NCBI RefSeq assembly: GCF_010894455.1
Contig: NZ_JAAIXY010000002.1
Span: forward strand, 434,001-498,000
Source: Myxococcus eversor
Lineage (GTDB): Bacteria; Myxococcota; Myxococcia; Myxococcales; Myxococcaceae
Reading direction: 5' to 3'
DNA: 64,000 bases
Both the position numbers and the translations under genes were made by a program. Below the pieces are notes generated by a model that saw only the letters and a program-made list of their open reading frames with translations, was not told the DNA's origin and searched no databases. Positions 31,621 to 40,572 of this stretch are shown one piece after another; position 1 is the first letter of the stretch, and each line of letters opens with the position of its first letter.

Positions 31621-33975
31621 CTAGAGACCTCCGCCGAAGCGGTCTCCCGTCTCCACCGAGTCGGTCTGCCCCGAAGGAGCCTGGGACCAGCGCTGCTCTC
31701 CCGCGCGTGACAGCCCCATGTCCCCCGCGCTGTACAACACGTGCACCGCACCCGAGTCGACCGCGCTCCCCACGTCCTCGTAGGGCACTCCCACCGCCAG
31801 GTCCACGAAGCCATTCCCGTCGTAGTCGCCCGCCGTCAGCCGGAAGCCGAACTCATCCTGGTACTCCGCGCCTTCATCCACGGTGGAGCCCACCTGGGAC
31901 CAGCGCTGCTCGCGCGCACCGGACAGTCCACCCGGCGCGCCATGCAACACGTGCACGATGCCCGCGCCAGCGATGCCCTCCACGCTCTCCGAGGGCACAC
32001 CGATGGCGAGGTCCGCATGGCCGTCTCCATCGAAGTCCTCGGCCACCAGCGAGGAGCCCAGACCATCTCCCTCCTCGGCCACGTCCGAGATACCCGCCGA
32101 GTCCTGACTCCAGGAGAGAGCCCCCGTGGACTGGAGCCCCGCGGTTCCGCCGCGCAGCACCGTCACGGCGCCAGCCAGCGCCTTGAAGCCCACCGTCTGT
32201 CCTGGCGCGCCGATTGCCAGCTCACTCCGGCCATCTCCGTTGAAGTCCCCCGCCGCGAGCGCGGCACCGAAGCGCAGCTCCGCGCTCACGGCACCTGGCA
32301 CCCCATCGCTCCCCGGAACCCAGAGCTGGTTGCCCGTGCTCGTCAGACCATCGATGGAGCCGAACAGGACGTTCACCGCGCCCACGTCCTCGGCGGTGCC
32401 CACATCCTCGGAGGGCACGCCCACGGCCAGCTCGTCGAAGCCATCGCCGTTGAAGTCGCCCGCCGCCAGCGCGGAGCCGAAGCGGTCTCCCGTCTCCGTG
32501 ACTTCGAGCACGTGCGCCGACGCCTGACTCCAGCTCTGCGAGCCCGTGCCGGAGAGCCCTGAGGCGGAGCCGTACAACACCGTCACCAACCCGGAGTCGA
32601 GCGCCGACGAGCCATAGTCCTCCGCGGGCACCCCCACAGCCAGGTCATCATACCCGTCGCCATTGAAGTCCCCCACCGCCACCGTGGTGCCGAAACCATC
32701 GAACGCCTCCGCGCTGTCGGGCACTCCCGTGCTGTTCTGGTGCAACACCTTGTCGGTGCTGAAATCCACACCCTGCGCCGACCCCAGGAAGATGTGGACC
32801 GAGCCCGCGTCGACAATCCCATTCACGTCGTCCCCGGGCACGCCGACCGCCACATCCGCGAAGCAGTCTCCGTTGAAGTCACCCACGGCCACGGCGGCGC
32901 CGAAGTGGTCGTCGAGCCCCGCCGTGTCCTCCACACCCGACACGTCGCGATGCAGCCACAAGCCCGTCGCTCCCAGCCCCGTGGCCGAGCCTAGCACGAT
33001 GCTCACCGCGCCCTGGTCCACGCCCGTGCCCACGTCTTCATCCGGTGCGCCCACGACAAGGTCCGCGAAGCCATCTCCATTCACGTCGGAGCGGCGCCCG
33101 TAGCCGTGGAGGCGCTTCACCGCGCAGGCATCCGCGTTCGTCGGGGCCGTGCGGTTCGCGGTGAAGTACGAACCATCCAACCGGGTGATGGTGGGCGAGT
33201 CATTCGCGGAGAACGCCTCCGGTGCGTAGTGCATGATGGAATCCAAACCATACGGCCCCAGGTTGCGGCCCGCCGCGCCCTCCTGCGCGAAGGTCTCGAA
33301 GGCATGGGCATACCCCTCCTCGATGTTCTCGAAGTGGATGAGGACATTCTTGTCCCGGTCCGTGCGCGCCTGCTCGTGCCAGAGCCCCAGCACGTGCCCC
33401 ACCTCATGAAGCGTGCTGCCCGTGGTGCAGCCCGGCGCGAGCGTCACGAACTGCTGACCGCCGATGCGCCCGACGTGCGACGAGCAGCCCGTGCCCGGCC
33501 GGAACGTGACGTAATCCGTCTGCGTGGTGCGTGGCACGAAACGGATGGGCGTGAGCAATTCCCACCGCGCCATGGCCCCCGCGACACGTCCGATGTCCGG
33601 CAGCGCCGCATCCAACGTGAAGGGCACCACGCCACCCGGCCAGCGCGTCATCGCTCGCGTGGACACCGCGCCCAGTGCTTCCACCGACTGCGCGGAGAGC
33701 TGTCTCGCCGGAACCTCGGGCGTCAGGAGGATGTCTCCCTGGAAGACGCGCTCACCATCGACGCGCTCGTAGGCGAGCGTGCGAAGCCCTCCGCCCACCT
33801 GGAAGTCCGCGCGATGCACTTCTCCCGTGCGACCTGGGAAGGCTCGCTCCTGTCGGATGGCCTCGCTTGGGGCAGCGGCGTCACCACCACAACCACTCGC
33901 GCCAAGGGCCAGCAGGCCGTGCGCCACGACGACACACCCACGTGAAACGTGTTTCATCCCCGGAAGTCTCGACAT
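31621..33975 (-). CDS. Astacin-like metalloprotease with FG-GAP propeller
   Basis: 784 residues from ATG 33975 (GGAGAG upstream). A signal peptide with a lipobox-like end (Cys29) is followed by an M12A astacin domain: zinc motif His190-EVGHVLGLWHE with His194 and His200, and the Met-turn SIMHYAPE. From about residue 310 there are seven FG-GAP repeats, each with a calcium-type DxNGDGxxD loop (for example DFNGDGYDDLAVGVPAED), predicting a seven-bladed integrin-like beta-propeller. Expected to be an exported, probably surface-attached protease whose propeller binds a substrate or surface. One repeat has NGDC in place of NGDG. Terminator-like hairpin downstream. Confidence 0.9.
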   Translation of the reverse strand: MSRLPGMKHVSRGCVVVAHGLLALGASGCGGDAAAPSEAIRQERAFPGRTGEVHRADFQVGGGLRTLAYERVDGERVFQGDILLTPEVPARQLSAQSVEALGAVSTRAMTRWPGGVVPFTLDAALPDIGRVAGAMARWELLTPIRFVPRTTQTDYVTFRPGTGCSSHVGRIGGQQFVTLAPGCTTGSTLHEVGHVLGLWHEQARTDRDKNVLIHFENIEEGYAHAFETFAQEGAAGRNLGPYGLDSIMHYAPEAFSANDSPTITRLDGSYFTANRTAPTNADACAVKRLHGYGRRSDVNGDGFADLVVGAPDEDVGTGVDQGAVSIVLGSATGLGATGLWLHRDVSGVEDTAGLDDHFGAAVAVGDFNGDCFADVAVGVPGDDVNGIVDAGSVHIFLGSAQGVDFSTDKVLHQNSTGVPDSAEAFDGFGTTVAVGDFNGDGYDDLAVGVPAEDYGSSALDSGLVTVLYGSASGLSGTGSQSWSQASAHVLEVTETGDRFGSALAAGDFNGDGFDELAVGVPSEDVGTAEDVGAVNVLFGSIDGLTSTGNQLWVPGSDGVPGAVSAELRFGAALAAGDFNGDGRSELAIGAPGQTVGFKALAGAVTVLRGGTAGLQSTGALSWSQDSAGISDVAEEGDGLGSSLVAEDFDGDGHADLAIGVPSESVEGIAGAGIVHVLHGAPGGLSGAREQRWSQVGSTVDEGAEYQDEFGFRLTAGDYDGNGFVDLAVGVPYEDVGSAVDSGAVHVLYSAGDMGLSRAGEQRWSQAPSGQTDSVETGDRFGGGL

Positions 33976-34115
33976 TGAAATGTCTCTCCAGAAAGTCGGG
34001 CACGGCGCCCCGCGAGACGCGGGACAGCATTCGTGCAACCCGATCTACATGTGCATCTGGGTCAACATTTACAGGAACGGTCTGACATTCCTGGCGGAAT
34101 CCAGGGGCAAGCGCT

Positions 34116-34601
34116 TCAGAGGTTGAGTCCCTCGCGGATGCGCGCCACGACCTCCGGTGGTGGGGGCGAGACATCCACCTCCAGCGCCTGCGTGGGCACC
34201 TCCAGCGTGGCGAGCTGGCTGTCCAGCAACGACGGCGGCATGAAGTGGCCGTGGCGCTTGCCGAGCCTGCTGGCCAGCACCGCGCGCGGCGCATTCAGAT
34301 ACACCCATCGCGTCTGCTTCGGGTCCACCTCCAGGCGGTCCCGGTAGGTGCGCTTGAGCGCGGACGAGGCCAGCACCAGGTCCTCGCCTCGCTCCAACGC
34401 CGTCTGGAGCTGACCGCGCACCAGGTCGAGCCAGGGCCAGCGGTCCTCGTCCGTCAACGGAACCCCCGCCGACATCTTCGCCACGTTGGACCGGGGGTGC
34501 AGGTCGTCCGCGTCCAGGAAGCGCCAGCCCAGGCTCGCCGCCAGGGCCTTTCCCACCGTCGTCTTCCCGGCGCCCGACACTCCCATGATGATGACGACCA
34601 T
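34116..34601 (-). CDS. gntK: Gluconokinase
   Basis: 161 residues from ATG 34601 (GAGGAGG upstream). P-loop GVSGAGKTTVGKALA, LDADDLHPRSNVAKMSAGVPLTDEDRWPW and SSALKRTYRDRL are diagnostic of the small gluconate kinases that make 6-phosphogluconate from gluconate and ATP. No transporter or GntR regulator is adjacent. The 275 bases upstream, to the end of the ketosynthase-like gene, hold no supported gene. Confidence 0.93.
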   Translation of the reverse strand: MVVIIMGVSGAGKTTVGKALAASLGWRFLDADDLHPRSNVAKMSAGVPLTDEDRWPWLDLVRGQLQTALERGEDLVLASSALKRTYRDRLEVDPKQTRWVYLNAPRAVLASRLGKRHGHFMPPSLLDSQLATLEVPTQALEVDVSPPPPEVVARIREGLNL

Positions 34602-34876
34602 CCCGTGCGGCCTCCTCGAACCGTGGACCTCTGGACAGGTTGCGACTCCCTCCATCGGAGCGCCACTCCCGTCCCCGGCAAGTGCCCACCGCGCTACGTC
34701 CTCGTGAGGGCGACAGCCCCACTCCGTCCATCGACGCGGCGCCAGGCCGCTTGCCTTACCGGGCAGGCAGGCTCCCAGGCAGCGGCGCCACTTGGGCCCA
34801 TGTCACATGGCAATCACAGGTGGGAGCGCATGAGCCGCGCAACCGCGAGGACGCGCCTCCTCGGTTCACCCAAGAA

Positions 34877-35971
34877 TCACTTCTGGTCGGCGAGCCGCCT
34901 CTGTCCCGGCGCCGAGAATGGAGAGGACGCCCGTGACGGCCCCACGACACAGGCGCCCCGGAGTGACTCCTCGGAGCGACACTCGCAGATGGCGGTCGTT
35001 CCTGGCGCATACCCCCTTGCGACCGCCACACCCGCGAGGATGACCGACAAAGCTGCCGCCGCCGTACCGACATCACCCATCGAGGACGCGGGATACATCA
35101 CGGGCAAGCGCTCGCGGCGGGTACGATAGATACGAGCATGCGAGAACGTCGTCTCCCAGGCCGCATAGCGCTCTCCATTGTGGTTCGAGACAACGAACGA
35201 AACCTCGGCTTCGCTGATACGAGCGTCGTCGATCGCCAGGCGGACCGCTTTTCCGAGCCCCTCACCAACGGAGTAGTGTTGGCCGCCCACGGTGTGCGGC
35301 TCGTGAGCCGAGCCGGCCCCACGCAGCGCGGCAAGCGGAACATAGGGGCTCTCGCGACCCGAGCGCGAGACCCAGAGGAATGCAGCCGCCTCTCCCGGAA
35401 TCAGGCCCTGAGGGTTCCCTTCCTCATGGAGCCGGTGGACCTTTCTCAGTCGCTCGATATCCGTGTCGTTGAGAAGAGAATCAACTCCTCCAATGAACGC
35501 GCGTGTAATGGCGTTCCGTGCAAGGAGTTCGCGTGCGGCGGCGAGCGCTTCGAAGATGGAGGCCGCGCCTCCGTCCAACACACGCGAGCCCTGATGGAGT
35601 ACCAATCCATGACGCGCCGCCAGCATTGAAACGAAGTCCTGGCGCGGGATGCCCTCGAGTCCAGGATGTTGCCGGAACGGCTCAGGAGGACAGACGAACA
35701 ACGCCACGGGCCGAATGGAGGGACGCAGCGAGCCAACACACTCCTCAAGGGCTCTACTCGCGAGATTCAGGAGCCACTCCCGAGGGGTGCGCCGGAGCGC
35801 ACGTCCCGCCTTCACGCGAGCGGCCTTGAGCGGCTCTCCGGGCGGAGGAACGGGAATGGAATACGAGACCCGGTTGATTCCAGCACGGATTGCCGCACAC
35901 GTGGAGAAGCTATCGAGCCCGACGGGGGTCACCGCACCGCAGCTCTCCAGGTAGAGCGTGCTCATGGTCAT
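34877..35971 (-). CDS. Beta-ketoacyl-synthase-like protein of the effector cassette
   Basis: 364 residues. Thiolase-fold ketosynthase layout: GAVTPVGLDSFSTCAAIRAG start, a middle segment HGLVLHQGSRVLDGGAASIFEALAAARELL, and a C-terminal MYPASSMGDVGTAAAALSVI. The usual active-site Cys (TACSS motif) seems replaced by DGGAAS, so classical condensing activity is doubtful. Such proteins are repeatedly found beside DUF2169 and DUF4150 genes in myxobacterial and other proteobacterial secretion-effector cassettes; their role is unknown. Its ATG overlaps the stop of the DUF2169 gene. Last gene of a five-gene operon (38583 down to 34877). Confidence 0.75.
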   Translation of the reverse strand: MTMSTLYLESCGAVTPVGLDSFSTCAAIRAGINRVSYSIPVPPPGEPLKAARVKAGRALRRTPREWLLNLASRALEECVGSLRPSIRPVALFVCPPEPFRQHPGLEGIPRQDFVSMLAARHGLVLHQGSRVLDGGAASIFEALAAARELLARNAITRAFIGGVDSLLNDTDIERLRKVHRLHEEGNPQGLIPGEAAAFLWVSRSGRESPYVPLAALRGAGSAHEPHTVGGQHYSVGEGLGKAVRLAIDDARISEAEVSFVVSNHNGERYAAWETTFSHARIYRTRRERLPVMYPASSMGDVGTAAAALSVILAGVAVARGYAPGTTAICECRSEESLRGACVVGPSRASSPFSAPGQRRLADQK

Positions 35972-36833
35972 ACCCGGTACGTCGGTCTGGACAGGTCGAT
36001 ACCTCGGGTATTTCGACGATCGATGTACATCTTCCCGCCGTGTCGTGCACGGGTCCAGGCCTCGCGCATGTGGCCGAGCACAATCTCTCGCAAGCGCGCA
36101 CTCCCGCGAACGGTTTCATGGCTGACGCGAGCCGTAAGGCGGACGCGACGGGAATCGGGTTCGAGTTGGACCGTGTCCAGCTTCAGCGCGGCACGCTTCA
36201 CGCCACGGTCATAGAGGAGGTGAACGGGGACATCGAGGACAGGCAGGCGGAACGTCCAGAGCCCATCTGGAGTCAGGTTCAGGAGCCGAACAGGCTCGCC
36301 ACCGACGAGGGTTCGGCTCTGTTGGTCGGCAGGCGCCACCTGGTTGTGCTTCGAATCAAAGTCCGTTGGAAGCAGTGGCCACCTCGTTTCGAGCCAGCGC
36401 TGGTCATCGCGCGCTCCCAGAGCAGCGGCATCTTCGTGAACGGGAGCGGGCGCGTCAGCGAGCCGGCCGCCCAGACACGGTGACCGAGGGCCCAGAGCGA
36501 CTTCTGGACGTCGCCCACACGGACCTCGACGGAAACACGCTCCGCGGGCCTGCCACCGGGTGCGTACGCGGACCCGTTGATGATGACATCGACAAGTGGC
36601 TTGAACAGCGCCAGTTCATGCGTGAATCGAACGCTCGATTGGCCCGGGACGCCGACATGGGAATCCGTGAGGCGGATGCCGGCCTGTTCGTCCGCCAGAT
36701 GGAGCGGCGCGCGGGAGGCTTCGAACGTCGCGGCGAGCACCACGAGAACCGACTCCTGTCCCTGGGGACCGACGAGGACGAACTTCTCCGCGGCGAAAGG
36801 AGTGTGGTTGCTCAACAGCGTCTGGAAGGACAT
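35968..36833 (-). pseudogene. DUF2169 gene, frameshifted with a missing middle part
   Basis: The first half starts at ATG 36833 (MSFQTLLSNHTPFAAEKFVL) and runs to PFTKMPLLWERA; the second half continues in another frame from about 36415 as DDQRWLETRWPLLPTDFD to a stop at 35968 that overlaps the ketosynthase-like start. The upstream frame itself runs on out of phase to 36279. Both halves match DUF2169, a chaperone/adaptor-like family found with VgrG/PAAR-type effectors. In full-length relatives roughly 70 residues separate WERAFGG from DQRWL, so this looks like an internal deletion that also shifted the frame, at the GCGCGCG run near 36410. Sequencing error is possible for the shift but not for the missing segment. 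Confidence 0.7.
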
Positions 36834-36835
36834 GG

Positions 36836-37333
36836 CTACACCCAGTGGCCATCCGCGTCGATTCCCATGGGCCAGTAGGTCATCGCGGTGAGGACCTGCA
36901 CCCAATCGTCTCGGCCCGCCTGCATGACCCAACCGAACAGGAGGACCTGTGGAGGGACACGCTCGTCAGGAGGGACGGTCTGGTTGAGTGCAACACATTT
37001 GAGCCAGTACGTCCGCAACACCCAGACGAGCTGCGGGCAGGCGGCGGGCCCCGCGAAAAAGGTACCGTAGGCCGCCTTCAGCGCGGAATCAGGGTCAAGT
37101 CCCCGTTCCTCGTGGGCCAGAATCCTGCCCTCCCACAGGTCGACGGCAATCAACATCGCAGCTTCGAGGAACTCCTCATACTCCTTGAAGAGCGCGCGAT
37201 GGCCGACTGAAGCAGCCGCCAGGGTCAACATCGGCTCGCGCCAGGGAACAGGGTCCTTGACGGGAACGTCCTGCGGCGCCATGAGGAGCCGATGGATGCC
37301 GCGCTGCAGATTATGAGTCGTCCGCAATGCCAT
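36836..37333 (-). CDS. Small effector-cassette protein, paralogue A
   Basis: 165 residues from ATG 37333. Mostly helical, cytoplasmic, no known domain recognised. Its C-terminal half (FFAGPAACPQLVWVLRTYWLKCVALNQ...PPQVLLFGW...YWPMGIDADG) clearly resembles the 141-residue protein encoded just upstream, so the two are tandem paralogues. They sit between the DUF4150 nuclease-like gene and the DUF2169 gene, with 2 to 10 bases between genes. Immunity or adaptor function is a reasonable guess from position only. Confidence 0.72.
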   Translation of the reverse strand: MALRTTHNLQRGIHRLLMAPQDVPVKDPVPWREPMLTLAAASVGHRALFKEYEEFLEAAMLIAVDLWEGRILAHEERGLDPDSALKAAYGTFFAGPAACPQLVWVLRTYWLKCVALNQTVPPDERVPPQVLLFGWVMQAGRDDWVQVLTAMTYWPMGIDADGHWV

Positions 37334-37340
37334 ATCGTGC

Positions 37341-37766
37341 CTACGACAGCCTTTCATCGACATCCAACCCCATGGGCGAAAACACCAAGGCCTCCATGAA
37401 GTCGCCCAACTCTGGATCCACGGGCGAAATCCCATCAATCAGGAGGCGGACAGGGGGGACGAATGCGGGGACATCATCATCCTCGTCGTCCTCTCCCCAC
37501 CCCGCCGACGGGCGGCTGGACGACCCGCGCGCGGCTTCGCGTTCCTCATTGAGTACGGCACAGGCCAGGTAATATTTCCGATAGATGGCGATGATGCGTG
37601 GGTATGACGCAGGACCCGCGGGCCAACGGAGCCGCACCTGGGTGTACGCACTCTTCGGGTCTGTTCCTGCGGATTGAATGAGCGAGTCCCACCACTGCAC
37701 CGCTTCGTCGCGTGCCGGACGGAGCTCTTCGAGGTAATCGAGAAACAGGGAATCGTATGGACTCAT
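37341..37766 (-). CDS. Small effector-cassette protein, paralogue B
   Basis: 141 residues. MSPYDSLFLDYLEELRPARD start, then WPAGPASYPRIIAIYRKYYLACAVLNE, an acidic linker (GEDDEDDDVP) and PPVRLLIDG...FSPMGLDVDE. The AGPAxxPxxxxxxRxYxLxCxxLN and PMGxDxD signatures are shared with paralogue A seven bases downstream. Its start lies ten bases after the DUF4150 stop, which would fit an immunity protein for the putative toxin, but no immunity family was recognised. Confidence 0.72.
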   Translation of the reverse strand: MSPYDSLFLDYLEELRPARDEAVQWWDSLIQSAGTDPKSAYTQVRLRWPAGPASYPRIIAIYRKYYLACAVLNEEREAARGSSSRPSAGWGEDDEDDDVPAFVPPVRLLIDGISPVDPELGDFMEALVFSPMGLDVDERLS

Positions 37767-37776
37767 CTATGCACCC

Positions 37777-38583
37777 CTAAGTCCAATCGCGAATGTCGGA
37801 CTCCTGGACATGACGGATGGCGCCTCCTTGGGAGTTTGAGCATTTCTTGCAATGGGGCTTCACCGACGCCGTGCTTTTCGCCCACTTCTTGAACTGGACA
37901 GGGTCGTGACATCCCCCCATATACCATGCCGCCTTCTGGGGAGGCTCGTGGTCGGGAGTAAACCTCTCGTCCTTCTTGAAGTCCCGGATAGACCGCACTT
38001 TGGATTTCCGAGCGGGATGGCCAGACTTGTAGTTGGGCTTGGGGCATCGCCAGCATGGACCGCCACGGCAGGCATCCTGTTGTTCTTCGGTGGGGTCGAC
38101 GTATATCGGCTCTGAGCCAGGGGGACAGGGCGTCACCGTGTTGACCCAGGAGAGGGCCTTGAATGCGGTCACGGCGGAGGAGTCGACGCACCCCGGCGGG
38201 GTCGATGCACTGTTCTGCCCCATCATGTCGCCATGACGGCAGACACCCTTGCCCTCGATCTTGACGGTGAAGGACCAGAGCGTGAAATACCCCTTGCCCT
38301 TCGTCTTATGCGTCACGACGTTGCCGCCCTGGGTTCCTGCCTCGTCGCCCGTGCTCGTGGACACATAGGACGAATCCTCGAGGGCGGTCGGCTGTCCTTC
38401 GACTTTTACCGTCTTGCTGCCATTCGCGAGATCAGCGGCGGAGAGGACATTGACATACGGGACCGGAACAGGCCCCGCCGGAGGAGGCGGCGGCGTGAGG
38501 CACACATCCGCTGGGGCAATGCCCTTACCACCGCTTCCCTTGTGGAAGAGGCCCATGTTCTCCGCGAAGACGAGCACCCCCAT
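37777..38583 (-). CDS. DUF4150 (PAAR-like) protein with Cys/His nuclease-like C-terminus
   Basis: 268 residues from ATG 38583 (GGGAGGG upstream). The N-terminal ~150 residues (VCLTPPPPPAGPVPVPYVN ... SCxST-type turns, KVEIEGKGVCRHGDMM-like segment) match the DUF4150/PAAR-like family that caps the type VI secretion spike. The last ~90 residues hold CRGGPCWRCPKPNYKSGHPA, FTPDHEPPQKAAWYMGG and PHCKKCSNSQGG: paired cysteines, a DHxPP-type motif and CSNSQGG, resembling HNH/treble-clef nucleases. I infer a secreted nuclease effector. It heads a five-gene operon including DUF2169 and ketosynthase-like genes. No other type VI structural genes are in the window. Confidence 0.75.
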   Translation of the reverse strand: MGVLVFAENMGLFHKGSGGKGIAPADVCLTPPPPPAGPVPVPYVNVLSAADLANGSKTVKVEGQPTALEDSSYVSTSTGDEAGTQGGNVVTHKTKGKGYFTLWSFTVKIEGKGVCRHGDMMGQNSASTPPGCVDSSAVTAFKALSWVNTVTPCPPGSEPIYVDPTEEQQDACRGGPCWRCPKPNYKSGHPARKSKVRSIRDFKKDERFTPDHEPPQKAAWYMGGCHDPVQFKKWAKSTASVKPHCKKCSNSQGGAIRHVQESDIRDWT

Positions 38584-38739
38584 CTTGCCCTCCCGACTCA
38601 CCGCGGTTCGATTCCGCGTCAGTCCTTCATGCCAATCAAAGGATGGCAGACCTCCTGGCCATTGACCACTCAAGCGTGGCGAAAGGCACTGGGATGCCCC
38701 GGCATCGTCATGCGTTCTGATTAGACTACGCTCCGGCGA

Positions 38740-40020
38740 ATGCGCGACGTACTGACGGACGTGCTTGAGCAGCATCTGAGCGAAGCCGCCTTCCTTTGGG
38801 GTCAGCGGGAGCGCGGCCTTTGCGCCCCCAACCTCGTGCTGGCCGACGTTGCCGAGACCGAAGAGCGATTGCTGGCCCACGTGGATGGGCTCGCGGTCGC
38901 TGGACCCCCCGCGGTCGAAAAGCTGCTCATTCCAGCCTTGGAGGAGATGGAGGAGGAACAGGTCGCAGCCGCCGCCTACACCCTGCTCAATATCCAGGAG
39001 CCCCCGGGAACCGACCTCGTGCGCACAGCCCTTGAAGTGGCAAGTCCGGAGGTTCTCCCCGCCTTCTACAGAGCACTCGAGCTGTGGGACTCCGCCGCAC
39101 TGCGCACATGGGTTCCCGCCCTGCTGAAGCAGGAAGAGCCCACACGGCTCACCCTGTCACTGGAGTTGCTCGCCTCGCACGGCGTCGATCCGGGCCCGCC
39201 ACTTCCCGAACTGCTCCGACACGAGGAACCCAAGGTCGTCGCGGCGGCTCTCCGAGTCGCGGCTCGCATTCACCACCCATTCGACCGACACCTCTATCAA
39301 TCCTGTCTGGGTTCAACCGCCCCCGCGCTCCGGGATGCCGCCATCCAGACGGGGTTGCTGGAAGGACGTCGCTCCGCGTGGGCCGCTTGCCAGTCCGCGG
39401 TCGAAAGCACGGCTCCCGACTTGGCCTTCCCAGCGCTGCTGTTGGCTCTGGGTGGGGAGGCAAGAGATGTGGAACGACTGAGGAAGCTCCTTCATGAGCC
39501 GCGACACCGTCCGGCGACATTCTGGGCGCTGGGCTTCAGCGGCCGACGGTCCGCCGCCGAGACCTGCCTTGAATGGATGGAGGACCCGGCCGTGTCTCAC
39601 CTCGCACTCGAGGCCTTCCGCTCCATCACGGGCCTTCCCCAGGAAGAGCGCTTCGCCATGCCTCCAGTCGAGGAGGACCCGCTGCCTCCGCTGGAGGAGG
39701 ACCTCGCGGCCGACCTCACGCATGGACCCGAAGACGACCTGCCCCGACCAGCGACAACGGAGGTTCTCGCATGGTGGAAGCTGGAACGGCGACGCTTCGA
39801 CCTGGAGCGGCGATACCTGCACGGAGAGCCCTTCGGCATGGAGGCACTGAGCGCGGCCTTGCTGACCGCGCCGATGCGTCGGCGCCATGTGCTGGCGCTG
39901 GAGGTGACGTTGCGCAGCCGGGGGCGTCTGAACGTGCCGACGCGCGCATGGACATCCCTTCAGCGAAAGGCCCTGGCGAACCTCTTCAGGAGTTGGACGT
40001 CAGGGCTCCATGAGCCGTGA
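38740..40020 (+). CDS. TIGR02270-like HEAT-repeat protein of the effector cassette
   Basis: 426 residues, all-helical. VLEQHLSEAAFLWGQRERGL at the N-terminus, repeated Ala/Leu-rich helix pairs of HEAT type (about 45-300), an acidic Pro-rich linker (PPVEEDPLPPLEEDLAADL) and a C-terminal MRRRHVLALEVTLRSRG segment match the TIGR02270 family often encoded with type VI/Rhs effector modules. Divergent from the DUF4150 operon with 156 bases between starts. Role unknown, probably adaptor or scaffold. Confidence 0.78.
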   Translation: MRDVLTDVLEQHLSEAAFLWGQRERGLCAPNLVLADVAETEERLLAHVDGLAVAGPPAVEKLLIPALEEMEEEQVAAAAYTLLNIQEPPGTDLVRTALEVASPEVLPAFYRALELWDSAALRTWVPALLKQEEPTRLTLSLELLASHGVDPGPPLPELLRHEEPKVVAAALRVAARIHHPFDRHLYQSCLGSTAPALRDAAIQTGLLEGRRSAWAACQSAVESTAPDLAFPALLLALGGEARDVERLRKLLHEPRHRPATFWALGFSGRRSAAETCLEWMEDPAVSHLALEAFRSITGLPQEERFAMPPVEEDPLPPLEEDLAADLTHGPEDDLPRPATTEVLAWWKLERRRFDLERRYLHGEPFGMEALSAALLTAPMRRRHVLALEVTLRSRGRLNVPTRAWTSLQRKALANLFRSWTSGLHEP

Positions 40021-40053
40021 CGCGGACGTCTGGCAAACCGTTGGTGGAGCGCG

Positions 40054-40377
40054 TCAGCGCGTCATCACGTCAAGCACCAGGGACCAGGCCTCTTGCTCCC
40101 ATACCGCCAACGGCAGCGAGGAGCAGAGGTAGAGGGCGGCGAGGTCGCTCATCCTCGCGGCGGACGTGAGCGTCCGGACCAGGTCGGCGGTCACACTGTT
40201 CGTGAGGCGGAACTCCGTCATCAGCGCTCCCGCATAGTGATTGGCGAGCATCTTCCGGGCCCGCGCGATCAGATTCCCCCACAGATAGCGGTGTGAGCCG
40301 CTCGTGACGTTGGCGAGCGAATCCCGGCACATGTCCGACTTCGAGCCCCGGACCGCCACCTTCAAGCTATAGTACAT
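40054..40377 (-). CDS. Hypothetical protein, 107 residues
   Basis: No family recognised. The frame uses G/C in third positions like its neighbours, and GGAGG lies 11 bases before the ATG, so it may be real. The product (MYYSLKVAVRGSKSD...) is cytoplasmic, helical, with SLANVTSGSHRYLWGNLIARARKML in the middle. It converges with the TIGR02270-like gene and is divergent from the ligase gene (about 195 bases). Might be an accessory part of the effector cassette or a remnant. Confidence 0.5.
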   Translation of the reverse strand: MYYSLKVAVRGSKSDMCRDSLANVTSGSHRYLWGNLIARARKMLANHYAGALMTEFRLTNSVTADLVRTLTSAARMSDLAALYLCSSLPLAVWEQEAWSLVLDVMTR

Positions 40378-40572
40378 GCGGGCAATCCTCCATGACGCGC
40401 GATGGGAGGAACCACAGGCAAATCACATACCAACGGTTGGAGTTGCCCGGCGCGAAGTGGCCACTGTCTGGGAATGCGGCTGCTCGCGCAGCTCCGCGTC
40501 CCATCAGGACGCGGGTGCGTCTGGGAGGAACACAATCCGCGTGTGCACCCCCAGGCTCCGCGCGCCTTGGGG

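Noticed and set aside
38600..38620. T-arm-like sequence CGCGGTTCGATTCCGCG suggesting a tRNA
   Set aside because: No acceptor, D or anticodon arms at the right distance on either side; it lies just upstream of the DUF4150 start.
34877..40020. Complete type VI secretion system
   Set aside because: Only effector-cassette genes; no TssA-M, VgrG, Hcp or ClpV genes are in the window.
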